Shown here piece after piece: positions 43,762 through 52,729 of a DNA stretch of 64,000 nt. The DNA is from an uncultured Chitinophagaceae bacterium (GTDB lineage Bacteria; Bacteroidota; Bacteroidia; Chitinophagales; Chitinophagaceae). A program made the position numbers and the translations under genes. Location: NCBI GenBank assembly GCA_937873715.1, contig CALMYJ010000005.1, positions 248,001 to 312,000 of the forward strand. The letters run 5' to 3'. The notes below the pieces were generated by a model, which was not told the origin of the DNA, ran no database searches, and saw nothing but the letters and a program-made list of their open reading frames with translations. Position 1 is the stretch's first letter. The number at the start of each line of letters is the position of its first letter.

Positions 43762-44784
43762 TTATGGTACTGGGTTTAAAATTGTTTCGATGGCCTGCAG
43801 CTCTTCGTTGCTAAATTGGGTATTGCGGAGCGCCTGCACATTTTCATCTAACTGTGTTACCGAAGAGGCACCAATAAGTACCGAACTTACTTTTTTATCT
43901 TTTAGCAGCCAGGCAATAGCCATTTGTGCCAGCGATTGCTGGCGCTGCTGCGCCACGTCGTTAAGCCGGTTCACCTGCAGCAGGGTTTCAGCATTGATGT
44001 CTTTACTTTCAATAGCGCCGTTACCCAGCAGGCGGCCTGCCCTTGAACCGGCTGGTACTTCTTTTAAATACTTGCTGGTAAGTATACCTTGTGCTAATGG
44101 AGAAAATGCAATACATCCCACGCCATTCTCCTGCAGTACATCCAGCAGGCTTTTATGAAGAGTGTGGTGTTGTACTTCAGGCTGGCGCACCAGCAGGGAA
44201 TACTTAGGCTGGTGAATAAGGCAGGGTGTGCCCAGTTGTTTGAGTATCGCCACTGCATGCGCTGTTTGTGCTGCATCGTAATTGGAAAGGCCTGCATACA
44301 ATGCTTTGCCGCTGCGTACGATATAATCCAGCGCCTGCATCGTTTCTTCAAGCGGCGTATGAGGGTCGGGGCGGTGGCTGTAAAAAATATCTACATAATC
44401 CAGTCCCAGTCGTTGCAGGCTTTGATTGAGGCTGCTTACGAGGTGCTTTTTTGAACCCCATTCGCCGTAAGGGCCGGGCCACATGTTGTAACCGGCTTTG
44501 GTGCTAATAATTAATTCATCCCTGTATGCAGCCAAATCATTTTTTAAAATGCGTCCAAAATTTCTTTCGGCCTCACCCGGTGGCGGGCCATAATTATTTG
44601 CCAGGTCAAAATGTGTAATGCCTATATCAAATGCATGAAAAATGAGTTGCTGCATTTGACTCAATTCGTTTTTATTGCCAAAATTTTGCCACAGGCCCAA
44701 AGCAATAGCCGGCAGTAAAAGGCCGCTCTGGCCACATCGGTTATAAGGGATTGAAGTGTAGCGGCTGTCGCTGGGTTGGTACAT
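43762..44784 (-). CDS. Aldo/keto reductase, YghZ-like
   Basis: 340 aa TIM-barrel oxidoreductase. YIPYNRCGQSGL-like opening, FDLANNYGPPPGEAERNFG (catalytic Asp and Tyr), ISTKAGYNMWPGPYGEWGSKKHL (Lys and the family's insertion), and YVDIFYSHRPDP place it with E. coli YghZ, which reduces L-glyceraldehyde 3-phosphate and methylglyoxal using NADPH. The NADPH-binding end SSVLIGASSVTQLDENV is present. It is cytoplasmic. It is probably a single gene, with 45 bases to the next leftward gene. Confidence 0.92.
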   Translation of the reverse strand: MYQPSDSRYTSIPYNRCGQSGLLLPAIALGLWQNFGNKNELSQMQQLIFHAFDIGITHFDLANNYGPPPGEAERNFGRILKNDLAAYRDELIISTKAGYNMWPGPYGEWGSKKHLVSSLNQSLQRLGLDYVDIFYSHRPDPHTPLEETMQALDYIVRSGKALYAGLSNYDAAQTAHAVAILKQLGTPCLIHQPKYSLLVRQPEVQHHTLHKSLLDVLQENGVGCIAFSPLAQGILTSKYLKEVPAGSRAGRLLGNGAIESKDINAETLLQVNRLNDVAQQRQQSLAQMAIAWLLKDKKVSSVLIGASSVTQLDENVQALRNTQFSNEELQAIETILNPVP

Positions 44785-44962
44785 GCTGAAAAAAATTTAT
44801 AATGGCAAAATAACTGGGCAAAGGAAAATGTTTTTTTAATACCACATCATTTTTTGTACCACTGTATTAAAACAAGCAAGAGCAACCGGGTGCAGATGAA
44901 TACATCCCTGCAATTTTTTGTCGGGGTGAATTAAAACACTTTAAGTATACAGGCAATAAGTG

Positions 44963-44970
44963 TAGATTTG
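44963..44970 (+). promoter_or_regulatory. -7 box of the DUF3347 gene
   Basis: TAGATTTG, a match to TAnnTTTG, 17 bases before the ATG at 44988. Confidence 0.5.
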
Positions 44971-44987
44971 AAGTAAAAGATAGTGTC

Positions 44988-45602
44988 ATGAAAAAAATCA
45001 TCTTTCTGCTGCTTGCTGTTGCAATTGTTTTTGCCGGTTATTGGTTTTTTAACAAAAAACAACAACAGCAGGTTGCAAAGCCTGAGCGCCAGCAGGCCAT
45101 CACTACCAATAGCCACAGCACTGCTTTTAACCAGCAGATAGATTTATTACTGCAGCATTATTTCGATATGAAAGCAGCGTTGGTAGAAGCAGATGCCGAA
45201 AAAGTGAAGCAGGTTGCCCCACTATTAATTGCCGCTGCTCAAATTGATACGGCCGGGCTGCAGCAGACAAGCAGCGAAGTAGCAGCAAGTGTATCTGTAT
45301 TTTTGGGCGATGTGCAAAGCAATGCTGCAAGCCTGTTATTACAAACCGATATTACCGAGATGCGCCAGGATTTCAGGATGATTAGCGAAAGCCTTTATCC
45401 TTTGTTGAAATCTATGCATTATGAGGGGGCTACTTTGTACTGGCAAAACTGCCCGATGGCTTTTGGTTCCGGTAAAGATGCCAGTTGGCTCAGCAATACT
45501 GCTGCAATCGTTAATCCTTACCTGGGCAATAATCACCCAAAGTATAAAGCAGCCATGCTGGATTGCGGCGAAGTGGTGGATAGTATAAAAGCAGTTCAGT
45601 AA
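44988..45602 (+). CDS. DUF3347 periplasmic protein
   Basis: 204 aa. An N-terminal hydrophobic segment (residues 3-22) anchors or exports it, followed by a glutamine-rich linker. The rest is the helical DUF3347 domain: LLLQHYFDMKAALVEADAEKV, AFFR-like linker region, and the diagnostic LYWQNCPMAFGSGKDASWLSN and NPYLGNNHPKYKAAMLDCGEVVDSI. Similar domains occur at the C-terminus of copper-efflux CusB-like proteins in Bacteroidota, so metal binding through the Cys/Met pair (NCPMAF, LDCGEV) is possible. It has its own promoter and a strong terminator, and no efflux genes are adjacent. Confidence 0.85.
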   Translation: MKKIIFLLLAVAIVFAGYWFFNKKQQQQVAKPERQQAITTNSHSTAFNQQIDLLLQHYFDMKAALVEADAEKVKQVAPLLIAAAQIDTAGLQQTSSEVAASVSVFLGDVQSNAASLLLQTDITEMRQDFRMISESLYPLLKSMHYEGATLYWQNCPMAFGSGKDASWLSNTAAIVNPYLGNNHPKYKAAMLDCGEVVDSIKAVQ

Positions 45603-45628
45603 TTAAACCGCACTTTTTAGTTTAATTA

Positions 45629-45665
45629 AAAAGGGCGAAAACATTGGTATTGTTTTCGCCCTTTT
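45629..45665. terminator. 15-bp perfect bidirectional terminator
   Basis: AAAAGGGCGAAAACA and its exact complement pair around TTGGTAT, between the convergent DUF3347 and glucokinase genes. The A-rich and T-rich ends serve both directions. Confidence 0.9.
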
Positions 45666-45683
45666 ATCAGTTGGGAGGCTCTA

Positions 45684-46646
45684 TTAATTTTTCATTGTCC
45701 AGATTAAAGCACTGGCACCCAGGATGGCGGCATCAGCTTCTTTGAGTTCGCTAAACAATAGTTTTATTTTATTTTGAAATATAGGCAGCAGGTTGGCCTC
45801 CATATGCTTACGGGTTGGGTTAAGCAGCAGAGGGCCTGCTTTGGTTAGTCCGCCAAAAAGGATTATTGCTTCTGGTGATGAAAACATGATAAAGTTGGCC
45901 AGTGATTCGCCTAAAATTTGCCCGGTAAATTCAAAAATTTCATTGGCCGTAGCATCGCCTTTCATGGCACAGTTGTACACCGTTTCGCTGGTAAGTTCAT
46001 TAATGGTATAGTTGCGCAGGAGGCTTTCTTTTTCGGGGTGCATGGTGAGTAATTCAATGGCAGTTTCCCGTACGCCGGTTGCCGATGCATAGGCTTCGAG
46101 GCTGCCATGTGCATTGGTGCCTTTGTGCAGCCTGCCACCCGGCCTGATGATGGTATGGCCCAGTTCACCGGCAAAGCCATCGTGGCCCAATACAATTTTA
46201 CCATCAATAACAATGCCGCTGCCCACACCGGTACCCAGGGTGATGGTGATAAAGTCTTTCATATCCCGGGCACAACCGTACATCATTTCGCCAACAGCGG
46301 CCGCATTGGCATCATTGGTGATTTTTACAGGCAGGTTGAATTTTTTTTCCATCAGTGCTGCCATAGGTATAATGCCTTTCCATTTCAGGTTAGGGGCATA
46401 CTCAATATTTCCCGTATAGTAGTTGGCGTTAGGTGCGCCTACACCGATGCCCACAATATGTGATGGGCCACCAGCTTCCAGTACCATTGGCCACACTTTG
46501 CTGTATAATTCATCCAGGAAGTCTTCGGCAATGTCGTGGTGGTTGCTGGGTATCCTGTCCTGCACCAATATTTCGCCATTGCGGTTTACCACGCCAAATT
46601 TTGTAGTGGTGCCGCCGATATCAATACCAATAACGAATTTGCTCAT
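45684..46646 (-). CDS. ROK-family sugar kinase, probable glucokinase
   Basis: 320 aa. It has the ATP-binding GIDIGGTTTKFGVV at residues 6-19, NDANAAAVGE, TLGTGVGSGIVIDG and GELGHTIIRPGG with the catalytic region. In place of the full ROK zinc site C-x-C-G-x2-G-C the sequence reads RPGGRLHKGTNAHGSLEAYAS, so the zinc cysteines are missing. It phosphorylates glucose or a related sugar using ATP in the cytoplasm. A sugar MFS transporter gene lies 33 bases upstream on the same strand, which fits glucose uptake plus phosphorylation, and glycogen genes diverge from it. Confidence 0.9.
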   Translation of the reverse strand: MSKFVIGIDIGGTTTKFGVVNRNGEILVQDRIPSNHHDIAEDFLDELYSKVWPMVLEAGGPSHIVGIGVGAPNANYYTGNIEYAPNLKWKGIIPMAALMEKKFNLPVKITNDANAAAVGEMMYGCARDMKDFITITLGTGVGSGIVIDGKIVLGHDGFAGELGHTIIRPGGRLHKGTNAHGSLEAYASATGVRETAIELLTMHPEKESLLRNYTINELTSETVYNCAMKGDATANEIFEFTGQILGESLANFIMFSSPEAIILFGGLTKAGPLLLNPTRKHMEANLLPIFQNKIKLLFSELKEADAAILGASALIWTMKN

Positions 46647-46679
46647 TTGTATGTTCCGGTTGTTTGTAGTGAATAAGGA

Positions 46680-48146
46680 TTAATGTGTGCCGCCGCTTTG
46701 CAGCTTGTCAAAATCAATACCCTGCGCTTTCAATAAAGGTTTTGCCCTTATGGCATAAAAAGCCAGGTAAGCAAAGCATACCACACCAGCTATATAGCTA
46801 AATTGAATGCCCATTTTATCGGCCAGCAGGCCCTGCAGCCAGCTTACAATACCGCCACCCATAATCATCATAATCAGCAGGCTGCTGCCCTGGTTGGTAT
46901 TTTTGCCAAGGCCGGCTACAGCAATGGTAAAAATACAAGGCCATAAAGTACTGCAAAATAAACCCACACTGGTAAAGGCATAAGCGCTGGTAATGCCCGA
47001 AGTAAACATACCCGTTAAAAGAGACGCAATGCCTGCCAGCGAAAACAATAATAACATGCGTACGGGGTTGCCTTTGCTGAGCAGGTCAAACACTATCATT
47101 ACGGCAATGATTACCGCATAAATATAAAATTGTGAAATTTCATGATTGGCAATGGCGTTTACCAGTAAAAAAACCGCAAAAGCCAGGTAAGGCATAACAA
47201 AACTAAGTATTTGCTTTGCGCCCTTGCTTACATCAAATGCACCCACAGCGCCTGTCCACCGGCCAATCATCAGGCTGGCCCAGTACAGCGAAATGTATGG
47301 TGCAATTTTTTGCGTTGGCACACCCAGTTGTTTTTCGAGGTATTCGGGCAGGTTGCTGGCCGTAGCCACTTCCACACCCACATACACAAATATAGCAATC
47401 ATGCCCAGTACCAGTTGAGGGTATTGCAAGGCCGATTTTTTGTGGAGCACTTTACTGGCGTCTTCGCTGGCTTCTTCCTCAGCTACAGCATCCAGATCTA
47501 TTTTGTTGGGTACGGAGGAAAATTTAAAAAATACGGCCACCAGCAAAAAAGCCAGGCCCAAAATGAGGTAAGGGATTTTTACACTTTCAATATCAGCTTC
47601 GGTATTGGCCGAAGCCACGCTGCCAAAGATGGCAAAGCTTACCAGCAGTGGTCCGATGGTGGTGCCAAAATTATTTACCCCGCCGGCCATGGTTAAGCGT
47701 TGAGAGCCGGTTTTGGGGTCGCCCATTACAATGGCTAAGGGATTGGCTGCAATTTGCTGCAGCGAAAAGCCGAGGCCCACGATAAAAAGCCCGGAAAGCA
47801 TTAGTGCAAAAGAGCCTGTATTGGCTGCCGGGTAAAATAGCAGTGTACCTGCGGCAGAAATAACCAGGCCCAGTGCTATGCCGTTTTTATAGCCAATTTT
47901 GTTCAGTATATCAATGCCCATGCCTTTTGATATGCCTGCATAAATTAACGAACCAACAGTGTAGGCTACATAAAAAGCCACAGATACCAACTGGCTTTGC
48001 CCTTGCGAAAGGTCAAATGCTTTTTTAAAAACAGGTATCAGGATATCGTTGCTGGCAGCTACAAAGCCCCAGAAAAAGAATACGGTAATAAGGGTGCCAA
48101 ACTGGCCCCATTTTGTTTTGAGGGATAAATCGTTTGCTTGTGTCAT
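46680..48146 (-). CDS. Sugar MFS transporter, FucP/GluP type
   Basis: 488 aa from the ATG at 48146 (MTQANDLSLK); an earlier in-frame ATG is less likely. It has twelve helices. FucP/GluP signatures are visible: FFFWGFVAASNDILIPVFKKAFDLS in helix 1, SLQQIAANPLAIVMGDP, and GGVNNFGTTIGPLLVS. It is a proton- or sodium-driven importer for glucose, galactose or fucose at the inner membrane. It is operonic with the ROK kinase, which suggests glucose. It diverges from the glycogen synthase gene, with about 130 bases between the start codons. Confidence 0.92.
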   Translation of the reverse strand: MTQANDLSLKTKWGQFGTLITVFFFWGFVAASNDILIPVFKKAFDLSQGQSQLVSVAFYVAYTVGSLIYAGISKGMGIDILNKIGYKNGIALGLVISAAGTLLFYPAANTGSFALMLSGLFIVGLGFSLQQIAANPLAIVMGDPKTGSQRLTMAGGVNNFGTTIGPLLVSFAIFGSVASANTEADIESVKIPYLILGLAFLLVAVFFKFSSVPNKIDLDAVAEEEASEDASKVLHKKSALQYPQLVLGMIAIFVYVGVEVATASNLPEYLEKQLGVPTQKIAPYISLYWASLMIGRWTGAVGAFDVSKGAKQILSFVMPYLAFAVFLLVNAIANHEISQFYIYAVIIAVMIVFDLLSKGNPVRMLLLFSLAGIASLLTGMFTSGITSAYAFTSVGLFCSTLWPCIFTIAVAGLGKNTNQGSSLLIMMIMGGGIVSWLQGLLADKMGIQFSYIAGVVCFAYLAFYAIRAKPLLKAQGIDFDKLQSGGTH

Positions 48147-48274
48147 ATGGCTAAAGGTGTTTTTGTGGCGTTGAAAGTATATTAAAAGCATTAACCTGAA
48201 AAATTTTGCGGCTTTAATTTGTTTATAATGAAAACCTGCTTAATTTGACGGCAGCAAAAACTTTTGCCAATTTC

Positions 48275-49696
48275 ATGGAGATTATACACGTTAGTGCCGA
48301 ATGTTATCCTGTTGCAAAGGCAGGCGGGCTCGGTGATGTAGTAGGCGCATTACCAAAATATCAACAGCAGTTGGGGCATGATGCCAAAGTAGTGATGCCC
48401 ATGTACCGCACCAAATTTTTGTACGACAATAAATTTGATGTGGTGCATAAGGGTTCATTTTATATGGGCCCCATGTGGTTCAATTATACTATTATAAAAG
48501 AGCAGACCAATAAGCTTGGTTTTGGTCTATACCTGGTAGATATCAACGGCCTGCTGGACAGGGAAGGTATTTACGGCTATGGTGATGATGCCGAAAGGTT
48601 CACCGCTTTTCAAATAGCTGTGGTAGACTGGCTTTCACATTGGGAGCATCGCCCCGATATAGTGCATGTACACGACTATCATGCCGGGCTTATCCCATTT
48701 ATCATGCAGTATAGCTATGCTTACAGGCATTTATCCTATATTCAAACGGTACTTACCATTCACAATGCACAATACCAGGGCTGGATGGGTTGGAATAAAT
48801 CGAACTACCTGCCCGAATGGGATACGTGGGAATGGGGCAAGCTGGATTGGAACAACAGCATTAATCCGCTGGCAAGTGCGGTAAAATGTGTAGCAAGGGT
48901 AACTACAGTAAGCCAAAGTTACCTGGAAGAACTTCGGTACAACTCCAATGGCCTCGAAGATTTATTTGAATACGAAAAAGGGAAATGCCTGGGCATACTG
49001 AATGGTATTGATACTGTAATCTGGAATCCGGAAACGGATACCTATATCGACAATAATTACAGCGTAAAAACGGTACTGGAAGGTAAGCTGGCGAATAAAG
49101 AAGTGCTTTGCCGGGAGTTTAACCTTGATATACACAAACCATTATTCATTTTTATTGGCAGGCTGGTAGGGGAAAAAGCTGCCGACCTGCTGCCACAGGC
49201 TATTTATGATGCCGTATACCACCTCGAGGGTAAAATGAATTTTTTGGTATTAGGCAGTGGCGAGCCGCATGTGGAGTGGGAGTTGGAAAATATGAAAACA
49301 CCCTTGATGGGATATTACAACTCCAAAATAGGGTACAACGAAAAGCTAAGTCATGTCATGTATGCAGGTGCCGACTTTTTACTAATGCCCAGCCGTGTTG
49401 AGCCCTGCGGCCTCAACCAAATGTATGCCATGCGATATGGTACCGTGCCAATAGTACGCAATACTGGCGGTTTAAAGGATACGGTTATTGATATTGGCGA
49501 GCCCGGCGGCTATGGTATAAAATTCAACGATGCCAAAGTATGGGATATCACATATTCTATACACCGGGCACTGGAGCTGTACGGGCAAACAAAAAAAATG
49601 AATGAAATACGCAAAACGCTTATGGCGCTGGACAATAGCTGGGAAACCAGTGCACAGCGGTACACAGAGGTTTATGAAAGTGTTATAAAAGTTTAA
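48275..49696 (+). CDS. glgA: Glycogen synthase
   Basis: 473 aa from the ATG at 48275 (MEIIHVSAECYPVAKAGGLGDV). The TTG at 48245 is in frame but adds non-family residues. K-x-G-G-L binds the glucosyl donor, and the C-terminal Rossmann half has FIGRLVGEKAADLL and the RVEPCGLNQMYAMRYGTVPI E-x7-E motif. It elongates alpha-1,4-glucan from ADP-glucose in the cytoplasm. Cytoplasmic size is normal. It is followed 100 bases later by glgC, which makes its substrate. The donor could also be UDP-glucose in some relatives, but the glgC neighbour favours ADP-glucose. Confidence 0.94.
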   Translation: MEIIHVSAECYPVAKAGGLGDVVGALPKYQQQLGHDAKVVMPMYRTKFLYDNKFDVVHKGSFYMGPMWFNYTIIKEQTNKLGFGLYLVDINGLLDREGIYGYGDDAERFTAFQIAVVDWLSHWEHRPDIVHVHDYHAGLIPFIMQYSYAYRHLSYIQTVLTIHNAQYQGWMGWNKSNYLPEWDTWEWGKLDWNNSINPLASAVKCVARVTTVSQSYLEELRYNSNGLEDLFEYEKGKCLGILNGIDTVIWNPETDTYIDNNYSVKTVLEGKLANKEVLCREFNLDIHKPLFIFIGRLVGEKAADLLPQAIYDAVYHLEGKMNFLVLGSGEPHVEWELENMKTPLMGYYNSKIGYNEKLSHVMYAGADFLLMPSRVEPCGLNQMYAMRYGTVPIVRNTGGLKDTVIDIGEPGGYGIKFNDAKVWDITYSIHRALELYGQTKKMNEIRKTLMALDNSWETSAQRYTEVYESVIKV

Positions 49697-49796
49697 AGCA
49701 GGCTTTGCCATTTTACCTCTATAAACACTTTAACTTTATATAATAATAGATTGCATCTTTCTCAATAAATAAAAACCAAAACCTCAACTACATTTT

Positions 49797-51074
49797 ATGG
49801 ATAGCAGGTCAGTGATTGCGATTGTGCTTGGCGGTGGCGCAGGTACAAGATTATACCCGTTAACAGCCAGCAGGAGTAAGCCGGCTGTGCCTATTGCCGG
49901 CAAATACCGACTGGTGGATATACCTATTTCAAATTGTATTAACTCGGGGCTCAACAGGATACTGGTGCTTACACAGTTCAACTCAGCTTCGCTTAACAAG
50001 CACATTAAAAACACCTACCAGTTTAGCATGTTCAGCAAAGGTTTTGTGGATATTGTTGCCGCAGAGCAAACGCCGGATAATGCAAGATGGTTCCAGGGTA
50101 CTGCGGATGCAGTACGCCAGTCGCTCCGGCATATTGTTAACTACGATTATGAATATGTACTTATCCTCAGTGGCGACCAGTTGTACCAGATGGACTTCCA
50201 GGCTATGCTCGAAAATCATAAAGCCAACGATGCTGATATTTCTATTGCCACCATTCCTGTAGGTGATAGAGAAGCGCCGGAATTTGGTATTCTAAAAACG
50301 AACGAAGAAGGAGTGATTACTTCTTTTATTGAAAAACCCGATAAATCGCTCCTCGGCGATTGGGTAAGTGATACAGGTACAGAAATGAAGGCCCAGGGCC
50401 GCAACTACCTGGCTTCAATGGGTATCTATGTATTTAGCCGAAAATTATTATTTGAATTGCTGGAAGATGAGAAAAAAGATTCAACAGATTTTGGCAAAGA
50501 AATCATTCCTTTTTCAATTGAAACGCATAAAGTAATCAGTTACCAGTATGGCGGCTACTGGACAGATATTGGTAATATTTATTCCTTCTTTGAAGCCAAC
50601 CTTGCGCTTACATTAGATTTACCGCCATTCAACTTATTCGATAACCAGCAAATTGTGTACAGCCGTGCCCGAATGCTGCCGCCGGCCAAAATAAGCGGCA
50701 CCACTTTGGAAAAAACAATCATTGCGGAAGGCTCTATCATCAGTGCCAGCCGTATCGAAAACAGTGTAATAGGTATACGCAGCCGCATTGGCCATGGTAC
50801 CACCATCGTTAGTTCGTATATCATGGGTAACGATTATTTTGAAACGCTGGAGCAAATAGCATATACCAAAGAAAGGGGTATTCCACTAATTGGTATTGGC
50901 GAACGCTGCTATTTCCGCAATACGATTGTTGATAAAAACTGCCGTATCGGTAATGATGTACGCATTAATGGCGGACCGCATTTGCCCAATTCCGATCACT
51001 CTTTGTATACCGTTAAAGACGGCATTGTGGTGGTTAAAAAAAATGCAGTTATCCCCGACGGATTTGTGATATAA
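49797..51074 (+). CDS. glgC: Glucose-1-phosphate adenylyltransferase
   Basis: 425 aa. GlgC features are the N-terminal GGGAGTRLYPLTASRSKPAVPI, the substrate loop NARWFQGTADAVRQ, ILSGDQLYQMD, IEKP, and GGYWTDIGNI. A C-terminal left-handed beta-helix with NSVIGIRSRIGHGT repeats follows. It makes ADP-glucose from glucose-1-phosphate and ATP for GlgA, and is the usual control point of glycogen synthesis. A TAACTTTA box, close to the -7 consensus, lies about 60 bases upstream. It is followed by a disaccharide transporter with its own operator. Confidence 0.95.
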   Translation: MDSRSVIAIVLGGGAGTRLYPLTASRSKPAVPIAGKYRLVDIPISNCINSGLNRILVLTQFNSASLNKHIKNTYQFSMFSKGFVDIVAAEQTPDNARWFQGTADAVRQSLRHIVNYDYEYVLILSGDQLYQMDFQAMLENHKANDADISIATIPVGDREAPEFGILKTNEEGVITSFIEKPDKSLLGDWVSDTGTEMKAQGRNYLASMGIYVFSRKLLFELLEDEKKDSTDFGKEIIPFSIETHKVISYQYGGYWTDIGNIYSFFEANLALTLDLPPFNLFDNQQIVYSRARMLPPAKISGTTLEKTIIAEGSIISASRIENSVIGIRSRIGHGTTIVSSYIMGNDYFETLEQIAYTKERGIPLIGIGERCYFRNTIVDKNCRIGNDVRINGGPHLPNSDHSLYTVKDGIVVVKKNAVIPDGFVI

Positions 51075-51136
51075 CCTTTAAGCGGAATCATAATACACTA
51101 TGTTTAATGTGTTATGTATTCCCTTATCTTTACAAA

Positions 51137-51153
51137 TGTGTATAAAATACACA
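51137..51153. promoter_or_regulatory. Inverted repeat TGTGTAT-AAA-ATACACA, candidate operator
   Basis: Perfect 7-base arms around AAA, 24 bases before the MFS start codon. It lies just after a TATCTTTA -7-like box (51125-51132), so a repressor here would cover the transcription start. Confidence 0.55.
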
Positions 51154-51177
51154 AATTAACGATTCTAAAAGATTGCT

Positions 51178-52725
51178 ATGTCATCACAACCTGTACAGCC
51201 CACCCGTAAATTAAAATTTTGGGAATTGTGGAATATGAGTTTTGGTTTCTTTGGAATTCAATTTGGATTTGAATTACAGAACTCTAACGTAAGCCGCATT
51301 TTTGAAACGCTGGGCGCTAATAAAGATGAAATTCCTGTACTTTGGATTGCTGCACCACTCACCGGCTTGTTAGTACAACCCATCATTGGGTACTTAAGTG
51401 ATCGTACCTGGCATCCCTATTGGGGCAGGCGCAGGCCATTCTTTTTTATAGGCGCTATTTTGGCAACCATGGCATTATTTGTAATGCCCAACTCTCCGGC
51501 ACTCTGGATAGCCGGTGGCATGCTTTGGGTGTTGGATGCATCTATCAATATTTCCATGGAGCCATTCCGGGCTTTTGTGGGGGATAAATTACCTCCTTCG
51601 CAACGTACGTCTGGTTTTGCCATGCAAAGTTTTTTCATTGGTATAGGCTCTGTTATTGCTGCGCTACTGCCCTGGGTTTTTACCAATTGGTTCAATTTAA
51701 GCAATACTGCTCCTGCCGGTCAAATTCCGCCTTCTGTAAAATGGTCATTTTACCTGGGGGGCTTTGCATTTTTAACTGCCGTACTCTATACGGTTTTTAC
51801 TACCAAAGAATTTCCTCCAGAAGATATTGAAGCTTTTAGAGCAGAAAAAAAGCAAACCACTTTCATGGATGGGGTGAAGGAAACCTTTGGCGGCATTTTA
51901 AAAATGCCTACAACCATGAAGCAGTTAGCCTTTGTACAATTTTTTACCTGGTTTGCATTGTTTGCCATGTGGATATATGCTACCAATGCCGTTACTGCTA
52001 ATAAGTATGATATGAAGGTGGATAAAGTATTGGTAGATAAAATGGAGATGGCTATTAATACTGATTTGGAGGCGGATGCGGATGTACAGAAAAAGAAAAC
52101 CCTGAAATCTTTAAAAACTGATATTGATGAAATAAGAAATTACCGCAATGATAAAAATCCTGTTGTCATCTCTATTAATTTGGCCAATTATTTTTCTGAC
52201 AGCTTGAATACGCACACAAATGCGTCCGAAAAACTTGAATTGAAAAGGGTGCAAAAGGAATACAACAATGGCGCTGATTGGCTAAATGTTTGTTCTTCGG
52301 TAAGAAACGGAATGGCTGCCGTATTTGCTTTTATCATTCCGCTGATTGCTTATCGTACTAATAGAAAAATCACCCATTTAATCTGCCTGGTGATTGGCGG
52401 TATCGGTTTGTTATCCATTTATTTTATTGATAATCCAAAGTTGATTATTGTTTCAATGGGTATGGTAGGCATTGCCTGGGCAAGTATTTTGTCTATGCCT
52501 TATGCAATGTTGTCAAATGCCCTGCCTGCTAACAAAATGGGATATTATATGGGGGTATTTAATTTCTTTATTGTTATACCTCAAATTGTAGCAGCCGGTA
52601 TACTTGGATTTTTTACGATGAAGGTATTTCAGGCCAATACCCTTAATACAATTGCTTTAGGAGGGGTATCAATGATACTGGCTGGTTTGTTGACCCTTAT
52701 TGTAAAAGATGATGATAAAAGCTAA
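51178..52725 (+). CDS. MFS transporter, glycoside/disaccharide (maltose) type
   Basis: 515 aa with twelve helices. The opening [34 protein letters not shown] and [18 protein letters not shown] belong to the GPH/SUT-like branch of bacterial and plant sucrose or maltose symporters. A soluble loop of roughly 110 residues lies in the middle ([23 protein letters not shown] onward), more than the family norm, and looks helical. The adjacent amylase gene (4-base gap) suggests maltose or maltodextrin import. The operator-like inverted repeat just upstream suggests control by a LacI-type or similar repressor, not seen in the window. Confidence 0.9.
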   Translation: MSSQPVQPTRKLKFWELWNMSFGFFGIQFGFELQNSNVSRIFETLGANKDEIPVLWIAAPLTGLLVQPIIGYLSDRTWHPYWGRRRPFFFIGAILATMALFVMPNSPALWIAGGMLWVLDASINISMEPFRAFVGDKLPPSQRTSGFAMQSFFIGIGSVIAALLPWVFTNWFNLSNTAPAGQIPPSVKWSFYLGGFAFLTAVLYTVFTTKEFPPEDIEAFRAEKKQTTFMDGVKETFGGILKMPTTMKQLAFVQFFTWFALFAMWIYATNAVTANKYDMKVDKVLVDKMEMAINTDLEADADVQKKKTLKSLKTDIDEIRNYRNDKNPVVISINLANYFSDSLNTHTNASEKLELKRVQKEYNNGADWLNVCSSVRNGMAAVFAFIIPLIAYRTNRKITHLICLVIGGIGLLSIYFIDNPKLIIVSMGMVGIAWASILSMPYAMLSNALPANKMGYYMGVFNFFIVIPQIVAAGILGFFTMKVFQANTLNTIALGGVSMILAGLLTLIVKDDDKS

Positions 52726-52729
52726 TAGT

